Shown here in pieces: positions 1 through 9,562 of a DNA stretch of 64,000 nucleotides. The notes below the pieces were generated by a model, which saw only the letters and a list, made by a program, of their open reading frames with translations, did no database searches and was not told where the DNA came from. Position 1 is the stretch's first letter; every line of letters begins with the position of its first letter. Source of the stretch: Pseudoscleropodium purum. Lineage: Eukaryota; Streptophyta; Bryopsida; Hypnales; Brachytheciaceae. Position numbers and translations under genes: made by a program. The stretch is from NCBI GenBank assembly GCA_963969395.1, contig OZ017797.1:30070001-30134000 (forward strand), read 5' to 3'.

Positions 1-317
1 CACAAAGGGAGAATCAACGAGTATAAGAAGTATGAGAGAATGCTGAGCCTTCACTAATGACAAACAATCACTTATAAGCAACGGTAATCACTAACACTCT
101 CTAACTCACTCACAAAGCTTGACTTGACAAAGACGTCAAGTCAAGCACGTGTGCGCCACTATAAGCACACACACATAAAACCCTAACGGATTAAACTCAT
201 CCGTAGGATGAATGAGGTGTGCCGGCCGCACGTCCCACACACACATAGATTAGTAACAACTAACCTATGCTAAAACACTACGATGTGGAGAGGCCCCCGA
301 CGTCACATCCCATGACA
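1..317 (-). repeat. 3' LTR (partial, continues left of the window)
   Basis: This matches 9247-9562 with a few small indels. Homology stops at CATGACA at 317 and at the same motif at 9562. On the minus strand the element would begin TGTCATGGGATG, which fits the usual TG start of an LTR. It contains a perfect 12-bp hairpin (117-128 with 135-146). A G-rich minus-strand tract near 425-435 might be the real polypurine tract, in which case the LTR reaches further right than 317 and the right-hand copy is truncated. Confidence 0.75.
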
Positions 318-739
318 GTTGTCGTATAAAGAAAGATCGATAACCACAACAGATCGAGAGTCTCAACCAACATCAAACAAACGAAAAACATAGTCAAACA
401 CAACTATGCTAAGTATACCCTCGAATGCCCCCCCTAGCGGATAAAGAGCCCCTCTAATTCGCTAGGACCAAACAACACAATATAGACTATCGCCACGGTG
501 ATGTTGCTTCAACAACTATACGCATCCAGTTAAAAGATAATCCATTGCCGAATCAATAAGCGCATGGAGAAGTAACAAAGAGAGGGTAGGCCAGGTGCAA
601 TGTGAGCTCCATCTTTAATCGCCTTAGGCAACTTTGTTGCCAATCCCTTGGTCAATCTTCACGTTGCCTATGTCTGAAACAAAACCAAGAATTCTAACTA
701 GATGGCAACGCACCACACCAGTGAAAGTGCATGAGAAAG
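318..739 (-). other. Retrotransposon 3' untranslated region
   Basis: No coding sequence is visible between the integrase stop at 740 and the LTR. A short inverted repeat (CCTAGCG/CGCTAGG) surrounds 433-466 next to a run of seven C. I see nothing else here. Confidence 0.5.
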
Positions 740-1987
740 TCAAGCCAGTTCACTACGTGAAACATGGTTAGAAGACCTTCTACAACAAGGGCAAGTCCAA
801 TCCCCGAATGGTAGAGTAGAAAGAGGCAGCGTCAAGCAAGCTATATGCCATCCACGTTGGCAATGATTGCACAATAACATGGTAGCATTGCCCTTCTTCT
901 CACTACACACAAAACATGAAAGGCCCTCTGGCACAACAACCAATTCAGGATGAACGGAGCCATCAATGGGTAAATGGCAAGGAGCACAATTTTTAGAGTG
1001 CTCCCAACACTCCTGGCCATCCATGCCTTCCAACAATAAGATACCACTGGGCAACACATTCTTCACGCGAAGAATGGTCTGTCCAACCTTGACGTCCAAC
1101 GTCGTGGGTGCTTCACGCTGCAAATAAACGTAATCCCCCGTAGAAAAATGTTTCAAGTGAGGTCGGTAGGCGCCGCTACGAATGCGAGCGTACCATAGCG
1201 TGTCGCGATGCTGAGCAATGGATAAATTCTCCATGGCCATCGGCATGGCCCGCTTGAAGAACTCTGCTCGGTCACGCAAACACTGGATCCACACCTCTGG
1301 ATCATCCAAATCCACAACAGGAGCCAACTTCTCTTGTACAGAACAGGGTAGAATGGGCTCCCATCCGTATAACAACTGATACGGATTGAAAGCAGCCAGT
1401 GAAGCCTGTCGACTAAACTGATACGCCATGGCGATCCATGGTATCATCAGATTCCAATCATGGTGGCCACCTTGGAGTAATCTATACTTCCATAGGCCTT
1501 GTTTCACGGTCTGAACCACACGCTCCGCCAAACTGTCCGCTTCCGAATGATCCCGAGAAGTAGTACGATGGTCAATCAAAGCCTTGGTACACAAAGCTTC
1601 AAAAGCCCTAAGGAACTCTCGCCCTTGATCAGTCAAAACCTCAACTGGGGCTCCAAAATGAGCCAACACTCGGTCGAGGAATGCCATGGCCGCCAACTTT
1701 GAAGAGTTCTGTGGAAGAGCCACAAGCTCAATCCACTTGCTGAAATGCTTCACCATCACCAAGACATACTTGGCTCCACGTGGAGTCACGACAAGTGGAC
1801 CAACAAAGTCCAAGGACCAACGATAGCCCAATCCCATAATGGGCAAAGGTCGCAACTGCGGTGATAAAGTGTTGAAGCTGGATCGCACCCGATCACACAC
1901 CTTACACCGTGAAACATAAGTGGCAACCTGCTGATACATGCCGGTCCACCAATACTGGCTGCGCAACTTCAAATGAGTCCGTCGCAC
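740..1987 (-). pseudogene. Retrotransposon integrase with C-terminal PHD finger
   Basis: This open stretch of 415 codons continues the pol frame after a TAG stop at 2009-2011. An incomplete zinc-binding N-terminus (CKVC at residues 28-31) is followed by the integrase core. The catalytic residues are present as D60 (LDFVGP), D120 (LTDQGREF) and E155 (SLAERVVQTVK), with 34 residues between the second Asp and the Glu. A GDYVYLQRE segment near residue 285 fits the SH3-like C-terminal domain. Residues about 359-404 form a complete C4HC3 PHD finger: CFVC, CNHC, H-x2-C, then WTCPCC. PHD fingers read histone H3 tails, so this replaces the chromodomain seen on many plant gypsy integrases (function inferred). 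The part itself has no break, but it cannot be expressed as part of an intact polyprotein. Confidence 0.9.
785..918 (-). other. PHD finger domain of the integrase
   Basis: Eight metal ligands are in the right spacing: C-x2-C, C-x2-C, x4-H, x2-C, then C-x2-C after a conserved Trp two residues before the last pair. An acidic/small-residue loop separates ligands 2 and 3. The alternative of a RING finger is less likely because of the H-x2-C placement and the Trp. Confidence 0.85.
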
Positions 1988-2008
1988 ACCAAAAGGACCA
2001 AGGTCTTC

Positions 2009-3808
2009 CTATACTTGCCGTACCAATGAAGCCCTCTGATTTGGCTTGCGAACTATGCGCCTAGTCCCATCCGGCCACACCCAAAATAGAAAGCCGTTCT
2101 CCCAACAAAACCTTGTTATTCGGTGTCCAACTCGATCGCGCTCCATAGCCGAAAGAGCAGGTGGAAGCATCCCATGTTGTAGCTTGTGCAAGACTAGAAT
2201 GTCTTCCCACACATTGCTAACAACTTGGGTCTTGTCTGGTTCCTCATCTGTTGTCAAGTCAAACAACGTCGATGCGGAGCCAGACATCAAGGTGAGATAA
2301 GCTGCTGCATGCCACCCCGGAACCGACTCCCTATCACAATTCCCATGCCACCTAGCACTAGTCACATCCTCTTCCGAAGGACTTGGATTGCGAGAAAGAC
2401 CATCTGCATCCAAGTTGGTGATGCCGGCCCGATATACAACCTCAAAATCATACTCTTGAAGCAACAAAGCCCACCTGGCAAGCTTGCCAGTGAGCTTGTC
2501 AGACTCCATGAGCCACTTCAAAGGTTGGTAGTCGGTCACCAATGTAAAACGTTGCCCATACAAGTATGGCCTGAAATGAGCTATGGCCCAAACCACTGCC
2601 AAAGCCTCCCCCTCATAGGATGAATAGTTGGACTCCGCATTGTTGTTGCTCCTAGAAGCAAAAGCAACAACATACTCTCGTCCTTCCTCATCCTTCTGAG
2701 TCAATATTGCATCCAATCCCACCGCACTCCAGTCTGTGTGCAATTGAAAGGGCCGTGTTGCATCCGGACGCTGCAATACAGGAGCTGAACTGAGCTTCAG
2801 CTTCAAGGTAGCAAATGCATGCTCCTGCTCGCATCCCCAAGTCCATTGTTGATCCTTTCCTCTGAGAATAGTCAACGGTTTAGCAATCAAGCTAAAGTTC
2901 TTGACAAATCGGCGATAGTAATTTGCCAAGCCAAGAAAAGTTCGAAGCCGTGACACGTCGGTTGGGGCAGGAATCTTCTGCAATGCATCCACCTTGGCCT
3001 GCTGTACGCCAAGATCCCCTGGAATAATCATGTGTCCCAAATATGGCAACCGGTTGTGGAAGAACTTGCACTTGCCATGGTGCAAACGCAATCCCCATTG
3101 CCGTAATCTCTCAAATACCTCCTGAAGATGCCTCACATGCTCTTATGGGTTACTACTAAAAATGATAACATCATCGATGTAGCATCGAGCAAACAGTAAA
3201 CCGGTCAACACCCGGTCCATCACCCTCTGAAACTCAGCGAGTGCGTTCTTGAGGTCAAATGGGAGAAACTTCCAATGGTAGAGTTGATCTCTCCCATCCA
3301 GATCAACTCCTCAGAATACAGTCTTCACTCGGTTATCCACCATCAATGGTAACTGATGATAACCAGACCGCAAATCTAGAGTACTAAATACTCTAGTATG
3401 GCCCACCGCATCAAATAACTCCTCTGGCGTGGGCATGGGATACCGGTCTGACTTGGTCTTGCGGTTGACTGGTCTATAATCGCCACACATCCGTTTCTCC
3501 ATCCAGTTGCCAAAGATATCCTTCTTTGATGGCATAACTGTGGCACAAGTATATTCACCGTTAGAGAGCTCAATCAAGTTGGCGGCCAACAACTCCTAAC
3601 AATGAGTCTACACGCCAACTTTCTCTGAAAGACTGAGCTTGTACGGGCGTTGGAAGATCGGGTGGTCGTCCTTCAACTCAATGTGAATGGGTTTGTCTTT
3701 ATAGCCCTCCAAATCATGGAGACTAAAGGCAAAACAGCTATGATACGAATGTATGAACGCTTGCACCTTTTGTGCCTCGGCACTAGTAAGATGTGGCCCT
3801 AACTCCAA
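2009..3808 (-). pseudogene. Retrotransposon reverse transcriptase and RNase H
   Basis: One frame is interrupted by stops at 3608-3610 (TAG), 3596-3598 (TAG), 3311-3313 (TGA), 3143-3145 (TAA) and 2009-2011 (TAG); a TGA at 3812-3814 lies just upstream. The RT palm is visible from the KRMCGDYRPVN segment to the YIDD active-site box at 3170-3181, followed by LPYLGH. RNase H follows (about 2780-2370), with Asp in HTDWS, Glu in YEGEALAVVWA and Asp in TDYQPLKWL. The end leads into the integrase without a frameshift. Every stop can be explained by one transition from Gln (CAG/CAA) or Trp (TGG). RT copies RNA into DNA and RNase H removes the RNA strand; both would act in the element's cytoplasmic particle. 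Confidence 0.93.
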
Positions 3809-3883
3809 AGGTCAATCATCAAACTCCGTGGTCTCCTTCTCCACTGTAGAAGACTCACTGTGTACCAGCACGGCCGATGATTG

Positions 3884-5232
3884 CTACTTAGTAGCAGAGA
3901 GGGCATTCATACCCCCAACCTTCTCACTCACGGGATCCATATAAAATCCCATATCGTGATGATAAAACCGGGAAAAGATATCCCCAGCATTCTCTCTACC
4001 AAAATCCTCGGCCAAGGCTACAAAGACACGCTGAGCACGAAGCTCCTCATCTACGTGCCTCTCCAAACGAAAAAGCAACTCTGCTTCCTCGCTCTTTGTG
4101 AGATGTGGCACCGCTGCCCCTTGACCATCAGAGTCTTTCCCCAACACGTGTGGCTGGTCACGCGAACGGCCCTGAAAGGCAAAACAGAGGCCACAAACCC
4201 AAGCAAGAGTGTTGAGGTCAATAGCTTGACCCAACAAATAACGACGTTGGCCCTCAGAGAGATCTGGTGCCGCAGTGGTGCTTGTCAAAAAGCCCATGGC
4301 CCGCTCCCTCTCATTGGCAGAAGGCTCCTCGTAAGTTTGGGAAGTAAAGTCCCAAACCATATCCGGACCGCGTATCCTAAAGGCTAAAGACCCAGGGTAG
4401 CACATCAATGTGGGAAATGCCCCCCATGTGAAACCAACACAGTTCACCACAGCCAAAGGTGGCTCATCATCCTTGGTAACCTCTATGGAAACATGATGGT
4501 CATCCAAGATGTCATCCACGTCATGCCGCACGGGTCGCTGCACTTGTGCAAGTGCAGAGGTGAGCATTGCCGATGATGCCAAGTTGGTCCAAATCCAACG
4601 TGGCCAATGGATGTAAGAGCCCAATGCCGCGGCATCAACATACGTGGGGGGACCAAGAAGGTGATGGATGTATGCCCCATCCTCACACACCTTCGTCCGT
4701 GTATCCCCCAATGGAGGTACATTCTCAAAAAAGTACCCTGGTGGCATCGATTGGTGGGTAATCCACCACTGGATGAGCCTAAGCAAATCCACAAAGAGCC
4801 TCGACCATGGATCATCCAAGCTACGTCCACGGTCGGGGCTCTGGCAATCACCAAGTCCACATGACCCAATCGGCGAAGATCATCTTCACTAATCAAAGTC
4901 ACATCACGTGGCAATTTACCAAAACATCCTCGAATCACAGAAGGTGGTAACTACTCTGGATACAACACCAAAAGACATTGGATGTGATGGTGAGCGGCAC
5001 GATTGGCCGCAAAGCCACTATCCACATGAATGTACCATTGTACTTTGAGCCCGACTTCTAACACCGCCGCTAGCCCTGTACCAATGCCGGCGAAGAGCTC
5101 CACAAGGGTAATACCTTCATTTGGTGGACGCCACTGAATAGTGCAAGCCAACAACGGGGTAGAAGAATACTCTGAGTAATGCGAAGCATCCAAAGCATCC
5201 ACAATCTCCCGACTGCGGCGAGTGAGCTCCAA
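3884..5232 (-). pseudogene. Retrotransposon-encoded C5 DNA methyltransferase, DNMT3-like, inactivated
   Basis: This lies between protease and RT. The SAM-binding motif I reads LVELFAGIGTG at about 5074-5106, followed by a conserved YIHVD and, near 4860, GHVDLVIA leading into the catalytic loop. Motif VI (FFENVPPLG) is at about 4708-4736, then a YVDAAALGSYIHWPRWIWTNL-type segment resembling DNMT3 (Asp-Ala pair followed by R-x-W-x-N-L). The C-terminal motif around 4250-4310 has ERERAMGF and QRRYLLGQAID, matching motifs IX-X. The order fits DNMT3-type enzymes, not DNMT1 or CMT (no BAH or chromodomain seen). The copy is dead: TAG at 4951-4953, a frame change near 4830-4850 that destroys the Pro-Cys catalytic motif IV, and TAG at 3884-3886. 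The enzyme class transfers methyl from SAM to C5 of cytosine. Confidence 0.85.
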
Positions 5233-5298
5233 TTGAGTCCCCCAAGGTGGAACTAGATCCTTGCAATGATGTGGAGGGAGCTGTGGTGGTACGTGCTC

Positions 5299-5859
5299 CT
5301 ATGATTCGGCTACCCCTGACATAAAAGCATATGTCTCCTCTAGAAGCGTAGAACTACATGGCAAATCAGATGCCAAAGGGCTGCACCCAAACATAGCATC
5401 CGCCGTAGGAGTCACTATGTTAGATGCAAAGACAACGGGGATGAGCTCCTTGCTGCCATCACCGACAGACCACCCAGGCCTAATCCAAGCCTCCTCTGTC
5501 CAGTTATCCACCCCAAAGCTGAGTGCATAAAGTGTTTGCTAACCCACCAAAATGTCGTAGTTGGTGGCACTAGTCACAACGCACTGAAGAGAGACATGTG
5601 AAAACAATGGACCAGATCCCACGCCAAACATCAACTGTAATGGATGTCGGGTGTACCCCATGGCCTTCTCCGTTCCCCCAACCGATGTGACAATTGTGAA
5701 TGGGCAAGGCTCGAGGTCTAAAGCACCTAGACCCAAATCTTGGGCTAGCTGTTTGCCAATCATCACTGGCTGAGCCCCGGAATCCAACATAACACGTAGG
5801 GGGGGTAGCTCGAGTGGGGTTGCCATCCGTACGGCCAACCACCATGACTCCGTCGTCAT
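5299..5859 (-). pseudogene. Retrotransposon aspartic protease and linker
   Basis: The active-site motif MLDSGAQ lies at about 5770-5790, followed by hydrophobic strands (ATNYDILVG) as in retropepsins. It is in a different frame from gag; the change occurs near 5830, where the gag frame runs on for about 80 codons of meaningless sequence. TAG stops interrupt it at 5539-5541 and 5299-5301, both explained by CAG to TAG. The linker between protease and methyltransferase (about 5530-5240) has no domain I recognise. Confidence 0.8.
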
Positions 5860-7906
5860 TCACCAAACGTATCACCCCTGGACACATACTACATCGCTCC
5901 CGTGCCGACCGGGCTGCAACATCAAACAAATAAGCCACTCCAGAGATCAAGGACTGATCCTTGGATGACTGCTCCATAGGTGTGGAAGTGGCATTGGCCT
6001 CAAACACAGAAATAGCCTCCGCCGCCAACTTGGCCCGCATTCCCACCAAATCCTCCTCAATGGATGGAGCCATCATTGCCTGTGACACCTCCAACGACGG
6101 AATGGGCACCTTGCCTTCCAACATACTACCCGCCAAGTGGAATACACCGGATGGTTGAAGATCCGGTGTGAGAAAGTCCATGCTAGCAAACACCGGCAAC
6201 TGCAACACCTTATACGCCAAGGTGTATGCAGTATCTCCACGACTAGAAGAAACCGGTGGGACCAGATTCGATGTGGGAGTGGCGGTAGAAGAAGCCGCAT
6301 CTGCGATGCTGAACGAAAGAGGTAGCCGGGACTGACCAATGTGGTCCGGCAAACCCACATGGCGTGAACGATTACTACTACCCGGCACAATGGAAGAGGG
6401 TGCCACTGCCTGTGCAATGGTCTGAGCACGAGTGGCAACCGCTGCCACCATCTCCCCTGAAGCACTATACAAGTAGTGATCTAGGGCTAAAGATGAGCCC
6501 TGACCCCTCATCGCAGGCTGTGTGTCTGCCACTTGCCCCAAAGAAGCCATCGCGCTCATCAACTTCTTTAGCTCCGCCAATTCAGCTTGAAGTGATTTCA
6601 CAGCCTCTGATCCGCCACCTGAAGATGTTGGACGCTTCTCAGGATGAAGAATGAAGCAATTCTCATCATTGTGGCCGAGCTTGCCACAATGAGAGCATGT
6701 CACAAGCTTCTTCCCCTTGCCCCTAGTCTTCTCCACAAGTTTGGCCGCCTCGGTCTTGGTCTTCCCCGCCCTTGCCCCCTTCTTCTTGGGACAATTGGGA
6801 TCCCCTTTGGTGTGACCGGCCTCTCCACAAGCCCAGCAGTACATAACCTTTTCAGGTTGTGCCTCTGCCAAACTACCTGTAGCTGTAGCAAGCTTCTTGG
6901 GCTTGGGAGCCTCTAAAAGCGATGTGACCAAGTCTGTGGCCTCGCTCACGCCCAATGCCTGGTCAAGCGCTTCGACCTCGGCGAACGCCTGAGCCAAGGT
7001 CGCGTTGCCGCCGTATTGGAAGAGGCGGTGCGGGCTGATCAACTCAACCATCCACTTGTCTAGCTTGGAGATAAAAATCTTCACAAGCTGACGTTCCGTG
7101 AACACATCACCAGCCTCCGTTGCCAACCGTGACAATCGAGTATACATAATGCGTGGGGTATCCTCCTTTTCACGGCGGAAATCCTGGATGCGGCGCATCT
7201 GATCACGCCGAAAACCCCCATACTCCATCTCCAAATGCGCCATAAATTGCGCTAGAGGATTAAAGCGAGGCGGAGGACTGATTGCCTTTAGTGCCGCCCG
7301 TATGGCTTGAGCCAAACGTGACATGGCCCCCAAGCCGGATCCTTCACCCACCAGAGCAATGCCCTTCCGCCTAGGATCTCCACTAGAGGAACCCTCCTCA
7401 TCCTTAGGCGGATCGTCAAAAGAAGGAGCTCGGGCAACCGCAACCTCTTTGAGTGCAGTCACCAACTCCACACGATCGCGCTAATAGTCCTCAACTGGGT
7501 GCAATTCCTCTACGTGCGATGCAATCCACCTCCCGTATGTTTGAAGCGCCTCTAGCTCCAAATGCTGTAGCAACAATTCAAACGCGTACCAGTCGTTGAA
7601 CGACGGTGTCCGCTGGCGCTTCTCCTTCATCCATGTCTGGAATCGGAGTTGCCAATCGGGCAAGGAGATACCCCCAGCCTGTCCCGAGAACTTGTCTTGC
7701 ACAACATGACGAAAATCATCCTCCATGTCACCAAATGTGCCCACACTCCAAACTTGAAGCCTACGATTGGTATCCAATGCCGAAACAGGCTCAAAAGCCT
7801 CGTCGGTATCTGACCCTGGCCCAAAGTTTGCGGCAGAAACACTTTCTAGGTGGTCTAGTGAGGGGGAGCGGTAATACTGACTCCTGGTACTCACCATAAA
7901 CAACAA
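5840..7906 (-). pseudogene. Retrotransposon gag with two CCHC zinc knuckles
   Basis: The start is at 7906 and an in-frame TAG lies at 7481-7483, after which the frame stays open. A helical gag core with RFNPLAQFMAHLEMEYGGF and DKWMVELISPH spans about 7270-6950. Two knuckles follow: CWACGEAGH...NC at about 6790-6842 and CSHCGKLGHNDENC at about 6655-6700. The second has the exact C-x2-C-x4-H-x4-C spacing; the first has two extra residues before the last Cys. A Ser/Pro/Ala-rich tail leads to the protease. Gag forms the particle and the knuckles bind the RNA genome. Confidence 0.88.
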
Positions 7907-9246
7907 CCACCAAGGAAACTATCTACGGGTACTATCTTAAAGGTAAGGGTACGGACGGGCAACCTGCACTTGCAAAATCACCAAGCTATGTGAATCACCG
8001 GTCATCACCTCCGGCTACCACAGGTCCAACCACAACCCCCCACATAAAAAGGTCTTGCCGGCCATTAACCCGACTTCACCCCTACAGTATCCTATCACAA
8101 TCTGAGACAACAAGAAATGGGGCCACTGGAAAACACCGGCAACAAGCCCGCAACACGGGGGAGGTACCGCACAAGAATCCAGAAATCAAAACTGGATCCT
8201 CTCCCCCAACAACATAAAAGCAGAATTGACAAAAGAATTAGAGCCACTGGCACGTGTCTGCAGTGGATAATCCCAAGTCACAATATCTACAAAGCAAGAG
8301 AAACATCAAAGATGTTCCCCAAATGTCTAAAACTAAGGAGGAGATGGAATCCTACGGTCGCGGTGTTCACAAATACTAATCCCCCATTACTTAACAAAAC
8401 AATGGGTGATAACACGATAAAATGTCAATCCAACACTAGAATTGGATAAATGATGAGATATTCAAACTATGGGCACAAATTTCACTCACAAGCGAGTAAA
8501 ATTGCCCTCACAAACTACCTCCAAAGTTTGACACTAAATTTTTTTAATTTTTATTTTTTTTAATTTTTAAAAGGCACATAAAAATGTGATTTTTCAAAGT
8601 TTTGAAAACTAAATTTTTTTTCCCCATTAGGCTTCCAATCCCCCCACGAACTCAAATCTGCAAACAGAATTTGAAAATAACAAAAATTGCAAAAGTTAGA
8701 TTTTCCAAGTTTTTGGTCCAAGGATGATCTGAAATTTTCCAAAACTTGACAGAATTAGGTACTACGGCACGGTTTAGGGTACCTGACGCATTTAAAACCC
8801 TATCGGAATTGGACTTCCTCCAGTGTGAACACGGCTAAAATGAAACCGGTTCAGAAAATAACTTGAACCACTTACAGTGTGAACGCGCTATCGGATGGAT
8901 GAAATCTGCCCAATGGATGAAAACTATACGCAGTGGATGAAACTGTCCCAGTGAATGAAAAATCGCAAAACTGCTGAAACTGCTGAAACTGCTGAAACTG
9001 CTGAAACTCCAGAACTTCTTGCTCCACAACTTCCAATCTTCACAACTTCTCCAAAAATCGTCCGATTTGGGCGCCGTCGGTGGCGTTGGCTCCGTCTCCA
9101 CGCGCTCTATAACAAAATCTAAACTACCCACAATTTTTTTTAAATCACTCAATGTCAAATTTGAGAACTATTGCAAGAAACGTGGGAGGGTCTTTGTCAA
9201 GTGAGTATGTTGCAAATCAAAAGAGTAGTCAAGCGGCTCGCAGTCC
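7907..9246 (-). other. Retrotransposon leader and unresolved inner part of the 5' LTR
   Basis: There is no coding sequence here. The stretch holds the primer binding site and probably the inner part of the LTR, but only 317 bp of the other LTR is in view so the boundary cannot be set. At 8969-9006 the 9-bp unit CTGCTGAAA is repeated about four times. The 8530-8760 part is A/T-rich. Confidence 0.5.
8969..9006. repeat. Short tandem repeat, 9-bp unit CTGCTGAAA
   Basis: About four near-perfect copies lie in a row inside the retrotransposon leader. Translated on the minus strand they give Ser-Ser-Phe repeats, but there is no reason to think they are translated. Confidence 0.85.
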
Positions 9247-9562
9247 ACAAAGGGAGAATCAACGAGTGTAAGAAGTATGAGAGAATGCTGAGCCTTCACT
9301 AATGACAAACAATCACTTACAAGCAATGGTAATCATTAACACTCTCTAACTCACTCACAAAGCTTGACTTGACAAAGACGTCAAGTCAAGCACGTGTGCG
9401 CCACTATATGCACACACATAAAACCCTAACGGATTAAACTCATCCATAGGATGAATGAGGTGTGCCGGCCGCACGTCCCACACACACACATAAATTAGCA
9501 ACAACTAACCTACGCTAAAACACTACGATGTAGAGAGGCCCCCGACGCCACATCCCATGACA
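9247..9562 (-). repeat. 5' LTR, outer part
   Basis: This direct repeat of 1-317 includes the same 12-bp hairpin arms at 9362-9373 and 9380-9391. The differences between copies are almost all transitions. The flank beyond 9562 begins with an A run; the matching target duplication, if any, lies outside the window. Confidence 0.8.

Larger units (their letters stand above)
1..9562 (-). mobile_element. Ty3/gypsy-type LTR retrotransposon with DNA methyltransferase and PHD finger, decayed, 3' LTR cut by window edge
   Basis: The coding order on the minus strand is gag with two CCHC knuckles, aspartic protease, C5 DNA methyltransferase, reverse transcriptase, RNase H, integrase, PHD finger. RT before integrase is the Ty3/gypsy order. 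The two ends share a direct repeat (1-317 and 9247-9562) that differs at about a dozen positions by eye, nearly all transitions. At least eleven in-frame stop codons (listed in the domain entries) and frameshifts near 5830 and 4840 make this copy non-functional. I could not place the primer binding site or a convincing polypurine tract, so the exact LTR length is unknown. Methyltransferase-bearing LTR elements are known from a few algal and protist lineages; finding one beside typical land-plant genes is unusual. Confidence 0.9.

Noticed and set aside
2009..7906. Alternative genetic code with TAG read as Gln, to explain the many in-frame TAG codons
   Set aside because: MOT1, the hAT transposase and the ATP synthase e gene all end in TAG at the expected protein ends, and the retrotransposon also has TGA and TAA stops.
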